Shown in pieces: positions 7,089 to 14,204 of a DNA stretch of 64,000 nt (positions are counted from its first letter, which is position 1; each line of letters begins with the position of its first letter). The stretch comes from Muriicola sp041358175. Lineage in GTDB: Bacteria > Bacteroidota > Bacteroidia > Flavobacteriales > Flavobacteriaceae. The stretch is taken from positions 1 to 64,000 of the forward strand of contig NZ_JBGKBE010000004.1 in the NCBI RefSeq assembly GCF_041358175.1. The letters run 5' to 3'. A model generated the notes under the pieces. It did no database searches. It saw only the letters and a list, made by a program, of their open reading frames with translations, and was not told where the DNA came from. Both the position numbers and the translations under genes were made by a program.

Positions 7089-7174
7089 TTCAATTACAAA
7101 TAGCTTTACTTCCCTGCATCATGCAGCTTTGAAATTCCTTTGTTTTAGGAAAAACCACAATAAACTTAGTCCCC

Positions 7175-8044
7175 TTAAAAATGGAATATCCCGTAGTTCT
7201 TTGCATTAAAACACATCAGGGGCACCCGGCCATAGCCTTCCATCCGCTTTACCATGTCCCTGTGGAATAAGTGAGAAGCAAGGCTCTTGTGTTCCCTTTC
7301 CAGCATGGCAATCATATCGGCATTGGCCATGCCCAGGTAGAGCTTCAGGTCGGTAAATACATCCTCAGAAGACAGGAAGTCGAATTCCATCGGACTGTAC
7401 TCAATATGCTTTCTGAGCTTTTCCTCAAGAAGTTTTTTCTGTACTTCCGTAATGGCCCGTTGAGGGTTGGATAAATGCACGATCCTGATTTTAGCCTTAA
7501 ATGGCTTTGCCAATTCCGTTAGTTTATCAATGGCCCCCAGATCCTCCTCTTCAAAGTCGGTGGCATACACAATGGTCTTAATCCTGATATCACCGGCATC
7601 CGCAGGGATACTTAAGACCGGGCAGGGCGATTTCTCCAGCAGGTTTTGGGTCGTACTGCCCAATAGTACCTCCCGCAGGGCACTGCCCTCCTTCATCCCT
7701 GTAATGATCATAAAGGCATCAATCTCTTTAGCCTTGCTGACGATAGCGTCTTCAACCGACTTGCCTTCCAGAGCTGCTGTCTCAATGTTCAGGGTATCCA
7801 TCTCCCCGTCTAAGGTCGATTTGCAGAATTCCTGCAGTTTTGCATTGTGCTTTTTAAAGGCGTCCCCTTCTATACCTGGGAAAGGGTCTTCAGCCTTAAA
7901 GTTTAAATGGTCTAAGAGGGTGGGATAGTCAAATACGTGAATGACCAGTAGGCGGGCCTTTAATCTGGTACTCAGGGCATGGGCGTATTTCAGGGCAGCA
8001 GATGAGTTTTTGGAATAGTCTGTGGCGTATAGTATTGTTTTCAT
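7175..8044 (-). CDS. Tandem-domain universal stress protein
   Basis: 289 residues from the ATG at 8044; the open frame continues 9 codons upstream but the domain begins MKTILYATDYSKNSS. Two UspA domains lie head to tail. The first (1-145) ends with the nucleotide-loop pattern GMKEGSALREVLLGSTT and SPCPVLSIP. The second begins IKTIVYATDFEEEDL near 153 and has a degenerate loop (EREHKSLASHLFHRD), so probably only domain 1 binds ATP. Such proteins respond to stress and energy status. A TAATTTTG promoter and an AATCAC-N5-GTGATT palindrome lie just upstream, which suggests FNR/CRP-type control. Confidence 0.92.
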   Translation of the reverse strand: MKTILYATDYSKNSSAALKYAHALSTRLKARLLVIHVFDYPTLLDHLNFKAEDPFPGIEGDAFKKHNAKLQEFCKSTLDGEMDTLNIETAALEGKSVEDAIVSKAKEIDAFMIITGMKEGSALREVLLGSTTQNLLEKSPCPVLSIPADAGDIRIKTIVYATDFEEEDLGAIDKLTELAKPFKAKIRIVHLSNPQRAITEVQKKLLEEKLRKHIEYSPMEFDFLSSEDVFTDLKLYLGMANADMIAMLEREHKSLASHLFHRDMVKRMEGYGRVPLMCFNAKNYGIFHF

Positions 8045-8072
8045 TTGAGTGCTGTTTTTATAGAATAACACC

Positions 8073-8127
8073 CAAAATTACTGCCCCTGAAAAAGGTGAA
8101 CAATGATTTTAATCACCCCATGTGATT
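8073..8127 (-). promoter_or_regulatory. usp promoter with upstream palindromic site
   Basis: On the minus strand a Bacteroidota -7 element TAATTTTG (8080-8073) lies 20 bases after TTG (8103-8101). Just upstream, AATCAC-N5-GTGATT (8111-8127) is a perfect 6+6 palindrome of the size recognised by CRP/FNR-family dimers. The assignment is from pattern and position only. Confidence 0.4.
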
Positions 8128-8336
8128 TCTGATACAGGTCATTTGGAAGTGATTAATTCCTGCTTATAATGTGTTCGTAAATTCCCAACCGGATTTTTCC
8201 ATGCCGGCATTTAAAAATGGGCAAATAAATGATTATATTAAGTAGGGGAAGTGTTATCAGTTCCAAGGCTTAATAAGGCACAGAAAGGCTGAAAATACTG
8301 ACCGTGCTTTATGATGTAACCTTAAAATCACTTGTC

Positions 8337-8555
8337 ATGAAATCTCTGCAGAAAATTTTAACGGAAATCACCCAGCTTACCGCGAATATTGAAACCAATT
8401 ATCCGGAACTCTATGATTATCTGGAGGAAAACCCCATGACCCTCCCTGTAAAAGAAGAGCCTCATATGGAAAAAAAGGTCATGGAAGACTATCTGGAGAG
8501 CTTAAAACTATTACTGAAGCATCATTTGGAAACGCATACGGGTAAAAAAAAGTAA
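8337..8555 (+). CDS. Small helical protein of unknown function
   Basis: 72 residues from ATG 8337 (MKSLQKILTEITQLTANIET); an 11-codon upstream extension of the frame has no supporting features. It is predicted all-helical: two amphipathic helices around a PELYDYLEENPMTLP turn, with a basic tail. No signal peptide. It lies 22 bases upstream of the ArsC-like gene at 8578 and diverges from usp, so the three may be a stress-related locus with a shared control region. I do not recognise a named family. Confidence 0.7.
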   Translation: MKSLQKILTEITQLTANIETNYPELYDYLEENPMTLPVKEEPHMEKKVMEDYLESLKLLLKHHLETHTGKKK

Positions 8556-8577
8556 AAATAATTCCTACATTCGATTA

Positions 8578-8943
8578 ATGGGAGAAATTGCATCATCAGA
8601 CCGGCAGATCACATTGTTTTACAGTTCCGGTTCAAGCAGGGCCAAACAGACGCTGGCGTATGCCAAAGCGGAGGGTTTACCGATACGGGAAATAGACATC
8701 TCAAAAACCCCGCTTACCGGCACCCAGATCGCCGAGTTGGCAGGGCGTTTAAAAATGGAGATCAAAGACCTGGTAAACCAGGAGCACCCTTCTTATCGTT
8801 CGCAATTTGGGCAGCACGACTATTCTGCGGATGACTGGATCAAAATGATCCGCAACCACCCCGAGATCCTTAAACAACCCATCGCCCTCAGGGGAGATAT
8901 CACCATCCTGGTGGAAACTCCTACTGATATTATTAAAATATAA
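8578..8943 (+). CDS. ArsC/Spx-fold protein lacking the catalytic cysteine
   Basis: 121 residues with the thioredoxin-like fold of the ArsC family: ITLFYSSGSSRAKQTLAYAK at the N-terminus, then DISKTPLTGTQIAELAGRL, the LVNQEHPSYRSQ segment, and DDWIKMIRNHPEILKQPIAL, corresponding to the L..P.L..RPI region of ArsC. The position that holds Cys in arsenate reductases (CxxS/CKKS) is SSGSSR here, and the protein has no cysteine at all. Arsenate reduction by the known mechanism is therefore not expected. A regulatory or stress role is possible; it may be co-transcribed with 8337. Confidence 0.75.
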   Translation: MGEIASSDRQITLFYSSGSSRAKQTLAYAKAEGLPIREIDISKTPLTGTQIAELAGRLKMEIKDLVNQEHPSYRSQFGQHDYSADDWIKMIRNHPEILKQPIALRGDITILVETPTDIIKI

Positions 8944-9068
8944 AAGTCATTCTTTTTAGAATCCGTCTACCTCAGATTCCCTGGTCATATCGAATATAAA
9001 ATTCCAAGCACCAAGCACCAAATTCCAAACTTACCATCAGCATGCCCCTGCTTAGTATTCCACCCCCC

Positions 9069-9124
9069 TTGGAATTTGTTATTTGAGATTTGGAATTTGT
9101 TATTTCCCGAGATAGCTGCTCGGG
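9069..9124 (+). repeat. AT-rich direct repeat upstream of the sixth DUF6090 gene
   Basis: TTGGAATTTGTTATTTG occurs, followed by a second TTGGAATTTGTTATTT and then the small hairpin CCCGAG-N7-CTCGGG. A related unit lies at 10051-10094, on the other side of the DUF6090 gene. A reversed version (CAAATTCCAAAC) is nearby around 9020. Confidence 0.6.
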
Positions 9125-9148
9125 CGTAATAATTCTTTAAATTAGGGC

Positions 9149-9904
9149 ATGATTAAGTTTTTTAGGAAAATTAGATATGAACTTATGAGTGAAAATAAAA
9201 CTGGGAAATACCTCAAATACGCCATTGGTGAGATCATCCTGGTGGTGATAGGAATTTTAATTGCACTTCAAATCAATAATTGGAATGAGAGCAATAAAAT
9301 AGATAAGTCCATAGCCAGTCATCTGGAAATACTCAGGCAGAATTTAATAGAAGACCAGACGCAATTGCAGAGTTTAAAGGAAAATATGACTGAAAACATA
9401 AAATGTGCCGATTCTTCAATGGCGCAAATTAAGACGCTTGTACCCCTCAATAATTCCATGAAAAAATATTTGATCTTGCTGGTACGGGAATTTCAGTTTA
9501 GCCCAAATACCAATGGGATAGAAACAATGACCCAATCGAATGAAATACCGGCATTAGATACCGAATTACGAACTGCTGTGCTCAATTATTACGCCTTAAT
9601 AGAGCGGACAGAAGAGCGGGAACTTATTTCTAATACACAGATTCAGACCAAGTTAGAACCTTATATAAATGGGGAATACGCGGTGATCTTCCAGAAGGAC
9701 AATGAGTTCGAATTTATGTCGTCATTTTACAAGGACGATCCTAGACCCACCTCTTCAATTGACGAGGATAAAATCCTTAATGATAAAACCCTGGAATCCC
9801 TGCTGGTTTCGAGATATTACCAATGTATTGCCTTAGAAGATTTTTATAGTGAATTAATTGAATCCTCGGATAAAATACTATCTATAATCAACTCAGAAGA
9901 ATAA
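9149..9904 (+). CDS. DUF6090-type membrane protein, separate copy
   Basis: 251 residues, starting MIKFFRKIRYELMSENKTGK, then the family helix (AIGEIILVVIGILIALQINN) and a divergent helical soluble domain (SIASHLEILRQNLIEDQTQL). It lies 3.2 kb from the main array, without coupled neighbours, and is surrounded by dispersed repeats: AT-rich direct repeats on both sides and a family B palindrome just downstream. Function unknown. The repeats suggest it arrived, or was moved, as a unit. Confidence 0.83.
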   Translation: MIKFFRKIRYELMSENKTGKYLKYAIGEIILVVIGILIALQINNWNESNKIDKSIASHLEILRQNLIEDQTQLQSLKENMTENIKCADSSMAQIKTLVPLNNSMKKYLILLVREFQFSPNTNGIETMTQSNEIPALDTELRTAVLNYYALIERTEERELISNTQIQTKLEPYINGEYAVIFQKDNEFEFMSSFYKDDPRPTSSIDEDKILNDKTLESLLVSRYYQCIALEDFYSELIESSDKILSIINSEE

Positions 9905-9940
9905 CATAAGTACCCTTAAGCAATAGCAAAACTTGCCGCC

Positions 9941-10021
9941 TGTCAGGTCGAGCACCTGCCTCAGGTGCCTTTGTCATATCGAGCGCCTGCCTGCCTATGG
10001 CATGGGAGTCGAGATGTGACA
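9941..10021. repeat. Solo family B palindromes (two degenerate units)
   Basis: Unit 1, TGTCAGGTCGAGC (9941-), continues into GCACCTG-CCT-CAGGTGC, a 7 bp hairpin. Unit 2 (9972-10021) begins TGTCATATCGAGCG and ends AGTCGAGATGTGACA. These are the two arms of the 4796 repeat with a longer loop made of CCTGCCTGCC-type sequence. No nuclease gene is present, so these look like non-autonomous copies. This covers most of the gene-free stretch 9905-10377; the rest is AT-rich and without recognised features apart from the entries at 10051, 10315 and 10352. Confidence 0.7.
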
Positions 10022-10050
10022 TTAGCAAAGTGTTTCGATCCAAGAGAGTT

Positions 10051-10094
10051 TTGGAATTTGTTATTTGTTATTTGGAATTTGCCCGCAGGGCCCT
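10051..10094 (+). repeat. AT-rich direct repeat downstream of the sixth DUF6090 gene
   Basis: TTGGAATTTGTTATTTG followed by TTATTTGGAATTTG and a GC-rich mini-palindrome GCCCGCAGGGCCC. Same motif and orientation as 9069-9124. Confidence 0.55.
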
Positions 10095-10314
10095 TGTTGA
10101 TAATTCCTAAAAAGAAGTAAGAAAAAACGTTTTAAATTTTGTCCCTGTTTTGGTAATATTACTAAAGATTATAGTATTGCTTTAATTGGATAAGAATACA
10201 GGAAGTATTTACTAGCATATTTATTGTTCTCTGTGAGCTGAAAAAGGAGCCAACCACACGGTCAAGTTCATCTCATTTTGCCCGATCCTCACAAAATAAA
10301 AAGAGCTTTCACTT

Positions 10315-10324
10315 TGCCAACGCT
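10315..10324 (+). repeat. 10 bp direct repeat at left border of the defence operon
   Basis: TGCCAACGCT recurs identically at 15881-15890, right after the last gene of the operon. It may mark an insertion border; a 10 bp match across 5.6 kb is suggestive only. Confidence 0.4.
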
Positions 10325-10351
10325 CACTGACTGAGTTTCATAAAATGTTGA

Positions 10352-10359
10352 TATATTTG
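10352..10359 (+). promoter_or_regulatory. -7 element of the restriction-modification operon
   Basis: TATATTTG fits the Bacteroidota TAnnTTTG consensus. Transcription would start near 10366, which makes the ATG at 10378 a better start for the regulator than the one at 10366. No good -33 TTG was seen at standard spacing. Confidence 0.4.
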
Positions 10360-10377
10360 CATTAAATGCTGATTAAA

Positions 10378-10590
10378 ATGAATAAAAAGTCAATTAATAG
10401 ACTCAAAGCAGTTTTAGCGGAACACGAAAAAACCAACAAATGGTTGGCGGAAAAGCTCGAAAAAAACGAAACGACGATTTCAAGATGGTGTACAAATGAA
10501 GTTCAACCTTCTTTAGAAACATTATTGAAAATTAGCGAATTGTTAAAAATCGACTTAAAGGAGTTAATTATATCAACTCAAAAAGATTAA
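10378..10590 (+). CDS. XRE-type helix-turn-helix regulator of the R-M operon
   Basis: 70 residues from ATG 10378 (an in-frame ATG at 10366 would add four). Almost the whole protein is one HTH domain: INRLKAVLAEHEKTNKWLAE, then KNETTISRWCTNEVQPSLET as turn and recognition helix, and LLKISELLKIDLKELI. The size and position just before a nuclease-methyltransferase gene match controller (C) proteins, which delay restriction until methylation is complete. This role is inferred; no operator repeat was confirmed. The next gene begins 4 bases after the stop. Strongly AT-rich, like the next three genes. Confidence 0.85.
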   Translation: MNKKSINRLKAVLAEHEKTNKWLAEKLEKNETTISRWCTNEVQPSLETLLKISELLKIDLKELIISTQKD

Positions 10591-10594
10591 GCAG

Positions 10595-12886
10595 ATGAAA
10601 TTAGAACTCAAAATAGAAGACAATAAAATCTTTGCACCTCTTAAAGACAAATGGCTTGTCTTGACACCAGAGGAAAAAGTACGACAATCATATATCTGTA
10701 GACTAGTAAATCATTATGGATATGCACTGGACCAAATGCAACAAGAAGTAACAGTTGCCGAAGGCAATAAAAGAGGCACTGGCAGAGCCAATGCTGATAT
10801 TGTTGTCTGGAAAAATAAAGATGAAGTTGAGAATAAAGCACCTTCAATTGTTGTGGAATGTAAGGCCGACAACATTAATATTGTTGAAGGAGATTATTTT
10901 CAAGGTTCGCATTATGCTCGTTATGTAAAATCACCATTTTTTGTTACAACCAATCTAAAACATACTAAAGTTTTCAAGGTAAATCTTGATGGTTATCCTA
11001 AAGATTTGGAAGATGAAATTTTAGACATTCCAACTTTTAATGATTTACAAAGTGATAAGAAAGTTAAAGACTTATTAACTCAAACCAAAGCTTTTACAAG
11101 AGATGAGTTTAGTAACCTACTTTTTCGATGTCATAACATAATTAGGAACAACGATAAGCTTTCACCAGAAGCTGCTTTTGATGAAACAAGCAAAATTTTG
11201 TTTATGAAAATTCGATATGAGCGAAATCCTGATGAGGAAAACATATTCTCTCTTAAACAATTTAAAAAACAAGAAGCTCAATACGAAAAGAATATAAGAC
11301 CGATTAACGTAAAAAGAAATGGACCAAAAGACGACATACCATATATGGACTATTGGTTTGAGTTAACTAAAGATGAGTTTAAAGATGATGACCTTTTCGA
11401 TTCAAACGAAAAAATAAAAATCAAACAAGCAAGTTTTGAGGCAATTGTAAAAGCATTAGAGATTTATAATCTTTCAACTACTTCTGATGATGTCAAAGGA
11501 ATTGCATTCGAAAAATTCCTTGGTAAAACATTTCGAGGGGAATTAGGACAATTCTTTACGCCAAGAACAGTTGTTGATTATATGGTGGAAATCCTTGACC
11601 CACAAGAAGGAGAAACAGTTTGCGACCCTTGTTGTGGAAGTGGTGGGTTTTTAATTAAAGCTTTTGAATATGTAAGAAGCAAAATTGAAAATGAAATCAA
11701 GGTAGCTAAAGACAATATCAAATTAAAATACTACACAGATGAATATTACAAGGCTTCTAAAAAAGAGCAAGAAAAAATAGACCAAAAGGTTAACGACCAA
11801 TTTACGTTACTCAACTCTGAATTGGATATTTTAAATCCTGAAAGCAGATTAAGACGACTTTCTTACGATTGCATATATGGAACAGATGCTAATCCACGAA
11901 TGGCTCGAACTGCAAAAATGAATATGATAATGCACGGAGATGGACACGGAGGAGTTCATCATCACGATGGATTATTAAACGTCAATGGAATTTTTGATGG
12001 TCGTTTTGACATTATCCTTACAAATCCACCTTTTGGAGCAAGAGTTGAAAAATCTCTGAAAATAACAGAACAAGATAAATACACTGATACAGAAAGAATT
12101 GCCAAATACAAAAATCGTTATGGTGACGAATACACTAAAGCATTAAAACAAATCAACGATAATATCGGAAAAGCGGTCTTGAGCTTATTTGATACAGGTA
12201 AAATGAGCAGTCTTACGGAAGTTCTGTTTATTGAACGTTGTATTGATTTATTGAAACCAGGTGGAAGAATGGGAATAGTTTTACCAGAAGGCGTTTTAAA
12301 TAACACGAAACTTCAAAAAGTTCGTGATTACGTTGTAGGGAAAGCCAAAATTGTAAACATTACGTCCATTCCACAAGATGTGTTTATTGCTTCAGGAGCA
12401 ACTGTAAAACCAAGTTTACTTTTCTTCAAAAAGTTTTCAGAAGACGAAGTAAAAGAGTATGCTACAATTTTGGAAACGGCAAAGACTAATGCCAAAAATG
12501 AACACAGAAAAGAAATAGCTGAACTTCAAGAAAAGATAAAAACTCGCGGACTTGACAAAGAAGAAAAAAAAGAACTACGAGAAAAACTAAAGCAGATTCA
12601 ACAACAAATGGAAGACGAAATTAAGTTGGAATTAAAAACCAATTTTGATTACGAAATCCCTATTGTAGAAGTAGAAAAAGCAGGTATTAGCACCACAGGT
12701 GCAAAAATTGAAAACGAATTAGAGCCAGTTGCAAAGGAATTTACCAAGTATAGAATTGAAAAACAACTTTGGAATGAGCATTATACAAAAGTGCAATATG
12801 ATGAATATGACGACAAATTTCAGCGTGTTGTAGCATTTGGAGAACCAGAAACATTTTATACAAAGTATGCAAACATCAACCAATAA
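10595..12886 (+). CDS. Fused restriction nuclease / N6-adenine methyltransferase (BcgI-A or HsdM-like)
   Basis: 763 residues. The N-terminal region is an HsdR-N-type PD-(D/E)xK nuclease: ANADIVVW with D68 and VVECK with E88 and K90. After a helical linker comes an HsdM-type methylase: GQFFTPR near 319, motif I DPCCGSGGFL at 344-353 and motif IV NPPFG at 477-481. A long coiled coil (about 625-675, E/K-rich) follows, then a C-terminal helical region that probably contacts the specificity subunit. There is no helicase, so it would cut near the recognition site like two-subunit type IIB/IIG enzymes rather than translocating like type I. It overlaps the specificity gene. Confidence 0.88.
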   Translation: MKLELKIEDNKIFAPLKDKWLVLTPEEKVRQSYICRLVNHYGYALDQMQQEVTVAEGNKRGTGRANADIVVWKNKDEVENKAPSIVVECKADNINIVEGDYFQGSHYARYVKSPFFVTTNLKHTKVFKVNLDGYPKDLEDEILDIPTFNDLQSDKKVKDLLTQTKAFTRDEFSNLLFRCHNIIRNNDKLSPEAAFDETSKILFMKIRYERNPDEENIFSLKQFKKQEAQYEKNIRPINVKRNGPKDDIPYMDYWFELTKDEFKDDDLFDSNEKIKIKQASFEAIVKALEIYNLSTTSDDVKGIAFEKFLGKTFRGELGQFFTPRTVVDYMVEILDPQEGETVCDPCCGSGGFLIKAFEYVRSKIENEIKVAKDNIKLKYYTDEYYKASKKEQEKIDQKVNDQFTLLNSELDILNPESRLRRLSYDCIYGTDANPRMARTAKMNMIMHGDGHGGVHHHDGLLNVNGIFDGRFDIILTNPPFGARVEKSLKITEQDKYTDTERIAKYKNRYGDEYTKALKQINDNIGKAVLSLFDTGKMSSLTEVLFIERCIDLLKPGGRMGIVLPEGVLNNTKLQKVRDYVVGKAKIVNITSIPQDVFIASGATVKPSLLFFKKFSEDEVKEYATILETAKTNAKNEHRKEIAELQEKIKTRGLDKEEKKELREKLKQIQQQMEDEIKLELKTNFDYEIPIVEVEKAGISTTGAKIENELEPVAKEFTKYRIEKQLWNEHYTKVQYDEYDDKFQRVVAFGEPETFYTKYANINQ

Positions 12887-14204
12887 CACAAAGGAATGGT
12901 TTAAAACAGTCCCGTTTAGTGATGTTGTGTTATGGGATGTAAAACGCTATTCTTTTGAAAAAATAAAATCACAATATCCAATTGTAAAATTAGGATTGCA
13001 CATTCAAGAAGAAAGCCACAAAGTAAAATTGGCTGATTTTCCTGATGACGAATTCGGCATTTTGGGTGTAAACAACAAAACAGGAATTTTTGATTCTTAC
13101 AAAGAGAAAGGTTCAAACATCAACCAAGCCTACAAAAAAATGGAAAAAGGTTGGTTGGCTTACAATCCATACCGTATTAATGTTGGAAGTATTGGATTAA
13201 GAACAGAGGAACACGAAAACGAATATATAAGTCCTGCTTATGTAGTTTTTAGCTGTAAAGAAACATTATTGCCTGATTTCCTATTTAAACTCTTTAAAAC
13301 AAATAGATTTAACACAGTTATAAATGCAAGTACAACAGGTTCGGTAAGACAAAACCTAACAATGGATATTTTAAAGTCTTTAGATATACCATTGCCGCCA
13401 ATTGAAATTCAAAAGGAATTATTAGACATCTATTATCAAAAACAAGAAAAAGCAGCTTCGTTTAATAATAAAATCAATGATAAGAAACAGGAAATTGAAC
13501 AAATTATTGAAGATGAATTATTCATAAAATTTCCTGCTATAAAAGCTAAAAAGGTTGGTATGTATTTTAATCATTTTTCTGAAGTGAGTAGATGGGATGT
13601 ATGGGTAAACGAAGAAAATGGAGTGAGTGAAAAATATAGAAATGGCACTCTTCAAGAAGTAGTGATTGGTAATCCTATGTATGGAGCTAATGTTAAATCT
13701 ATAGACAAAGAAACGAATACAAGATATATTCGAATCACTGATATAAATGAAGATGGCACTTTGAATGACGACATCGTATCTGCTGAAAAAGTAGAAAAGA
13801 AATACCTTCTAGATGAAAATGATTTTTTAATTGCTCGTTCAGGTAATACCGTTGGAAAAACATTTCTCTACAAAGATGATATTGGTAAAGCAATTTTTGC
13901 TGGCTACCTTGTGAAGTACATTTTGAATACTCAAAAAATAATACCCGAATTCTTATTATACTTTACTAAAAGTAGGATTTTTAAAAACTGGATAAAATCA
14001 AATCAAAGAATATCTGGTCAACCAAATATTAACGGTCAAGAGTATTTGTTCTCACCTCTTGTTATTCCACCAATGGAAATTCAATCAGCTATTGTCAGTC
14101 GTATCTCTATTATAAAAAATGATATACAAGAATTGAAGTCAAAAGTTGCATCTAATATAAATGAAAGCATCAATGAAATTGAAAAAAACTTGTTTGAGAT
14201 ATGA
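12867..14204 (+). CDS. hsdS: Restriction-modification specificity subunit (HsdS-like, two TRDs)
   Basis: 445 residues from ATG 12867, which overlaps the end of the methylase gene by 20 bases (an upstream ATG at 12837 is less likely). Two half-repeats each hold a target recognition domain followed by a coiled-coil spacer. The first ends LPPIEIQKELLDIYYQKQ near residue 200; the second ends IPPMEIQSAIVSRI near 410. ARSGNTVGK in TRD2 is the usual T/S-G-x-xG core. Two different TRDs predict a bipartite, asymmetric recognition sequence. The subunit directs both methylation and cleavage by the fused enzyme. The stop overlaps the next start (ATGA). Confidence 0.9.
   Translation: MQTSTNNTKEWFKTVPFSDVVLWDVKRYSFEKIKSQYPIVKLGLHIQEESHKVKLADFPDDEFGILGVNNKTGIFDSYKEKGSNINQAYKKMEKGWLAYNPYRINVGSIGLRTEEHENEYISPAYVVFSCKETLLPDFLFKLFKTNRFNTVINASTTGSVRQNLTMDILKSLDIPLPPIEIQKELLDIYYQKQEKAASFNNKINDKKQEIEQIIEDELFIKFPAIKAKKVGMYFNHFSEVSRWDVWVNEENGVSEKYRNGTLQEVVIGNPMYGANVKSIDKETNTRYIRITDINEDGTLNDDIVSAEKVEKKYLLDENDFLIARSGNTVGKTFLYKDDIGKAIFAGYLVKYILNTQKIIPEFLLYFTKSRIFKNWIKSNQRISGQPNINGQEYLFSPLVIPPMEIQSAIVSRISIIKNDIQELKSKVASNINESINEIEKNLFEI

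Noticed and set aside
7113..7125. CTGCAT-C-ATGCAG palindrome between convergent genes
   Set aside because: A short palindrome without a T-run or a second copy; too weak to call a terminator or operator.
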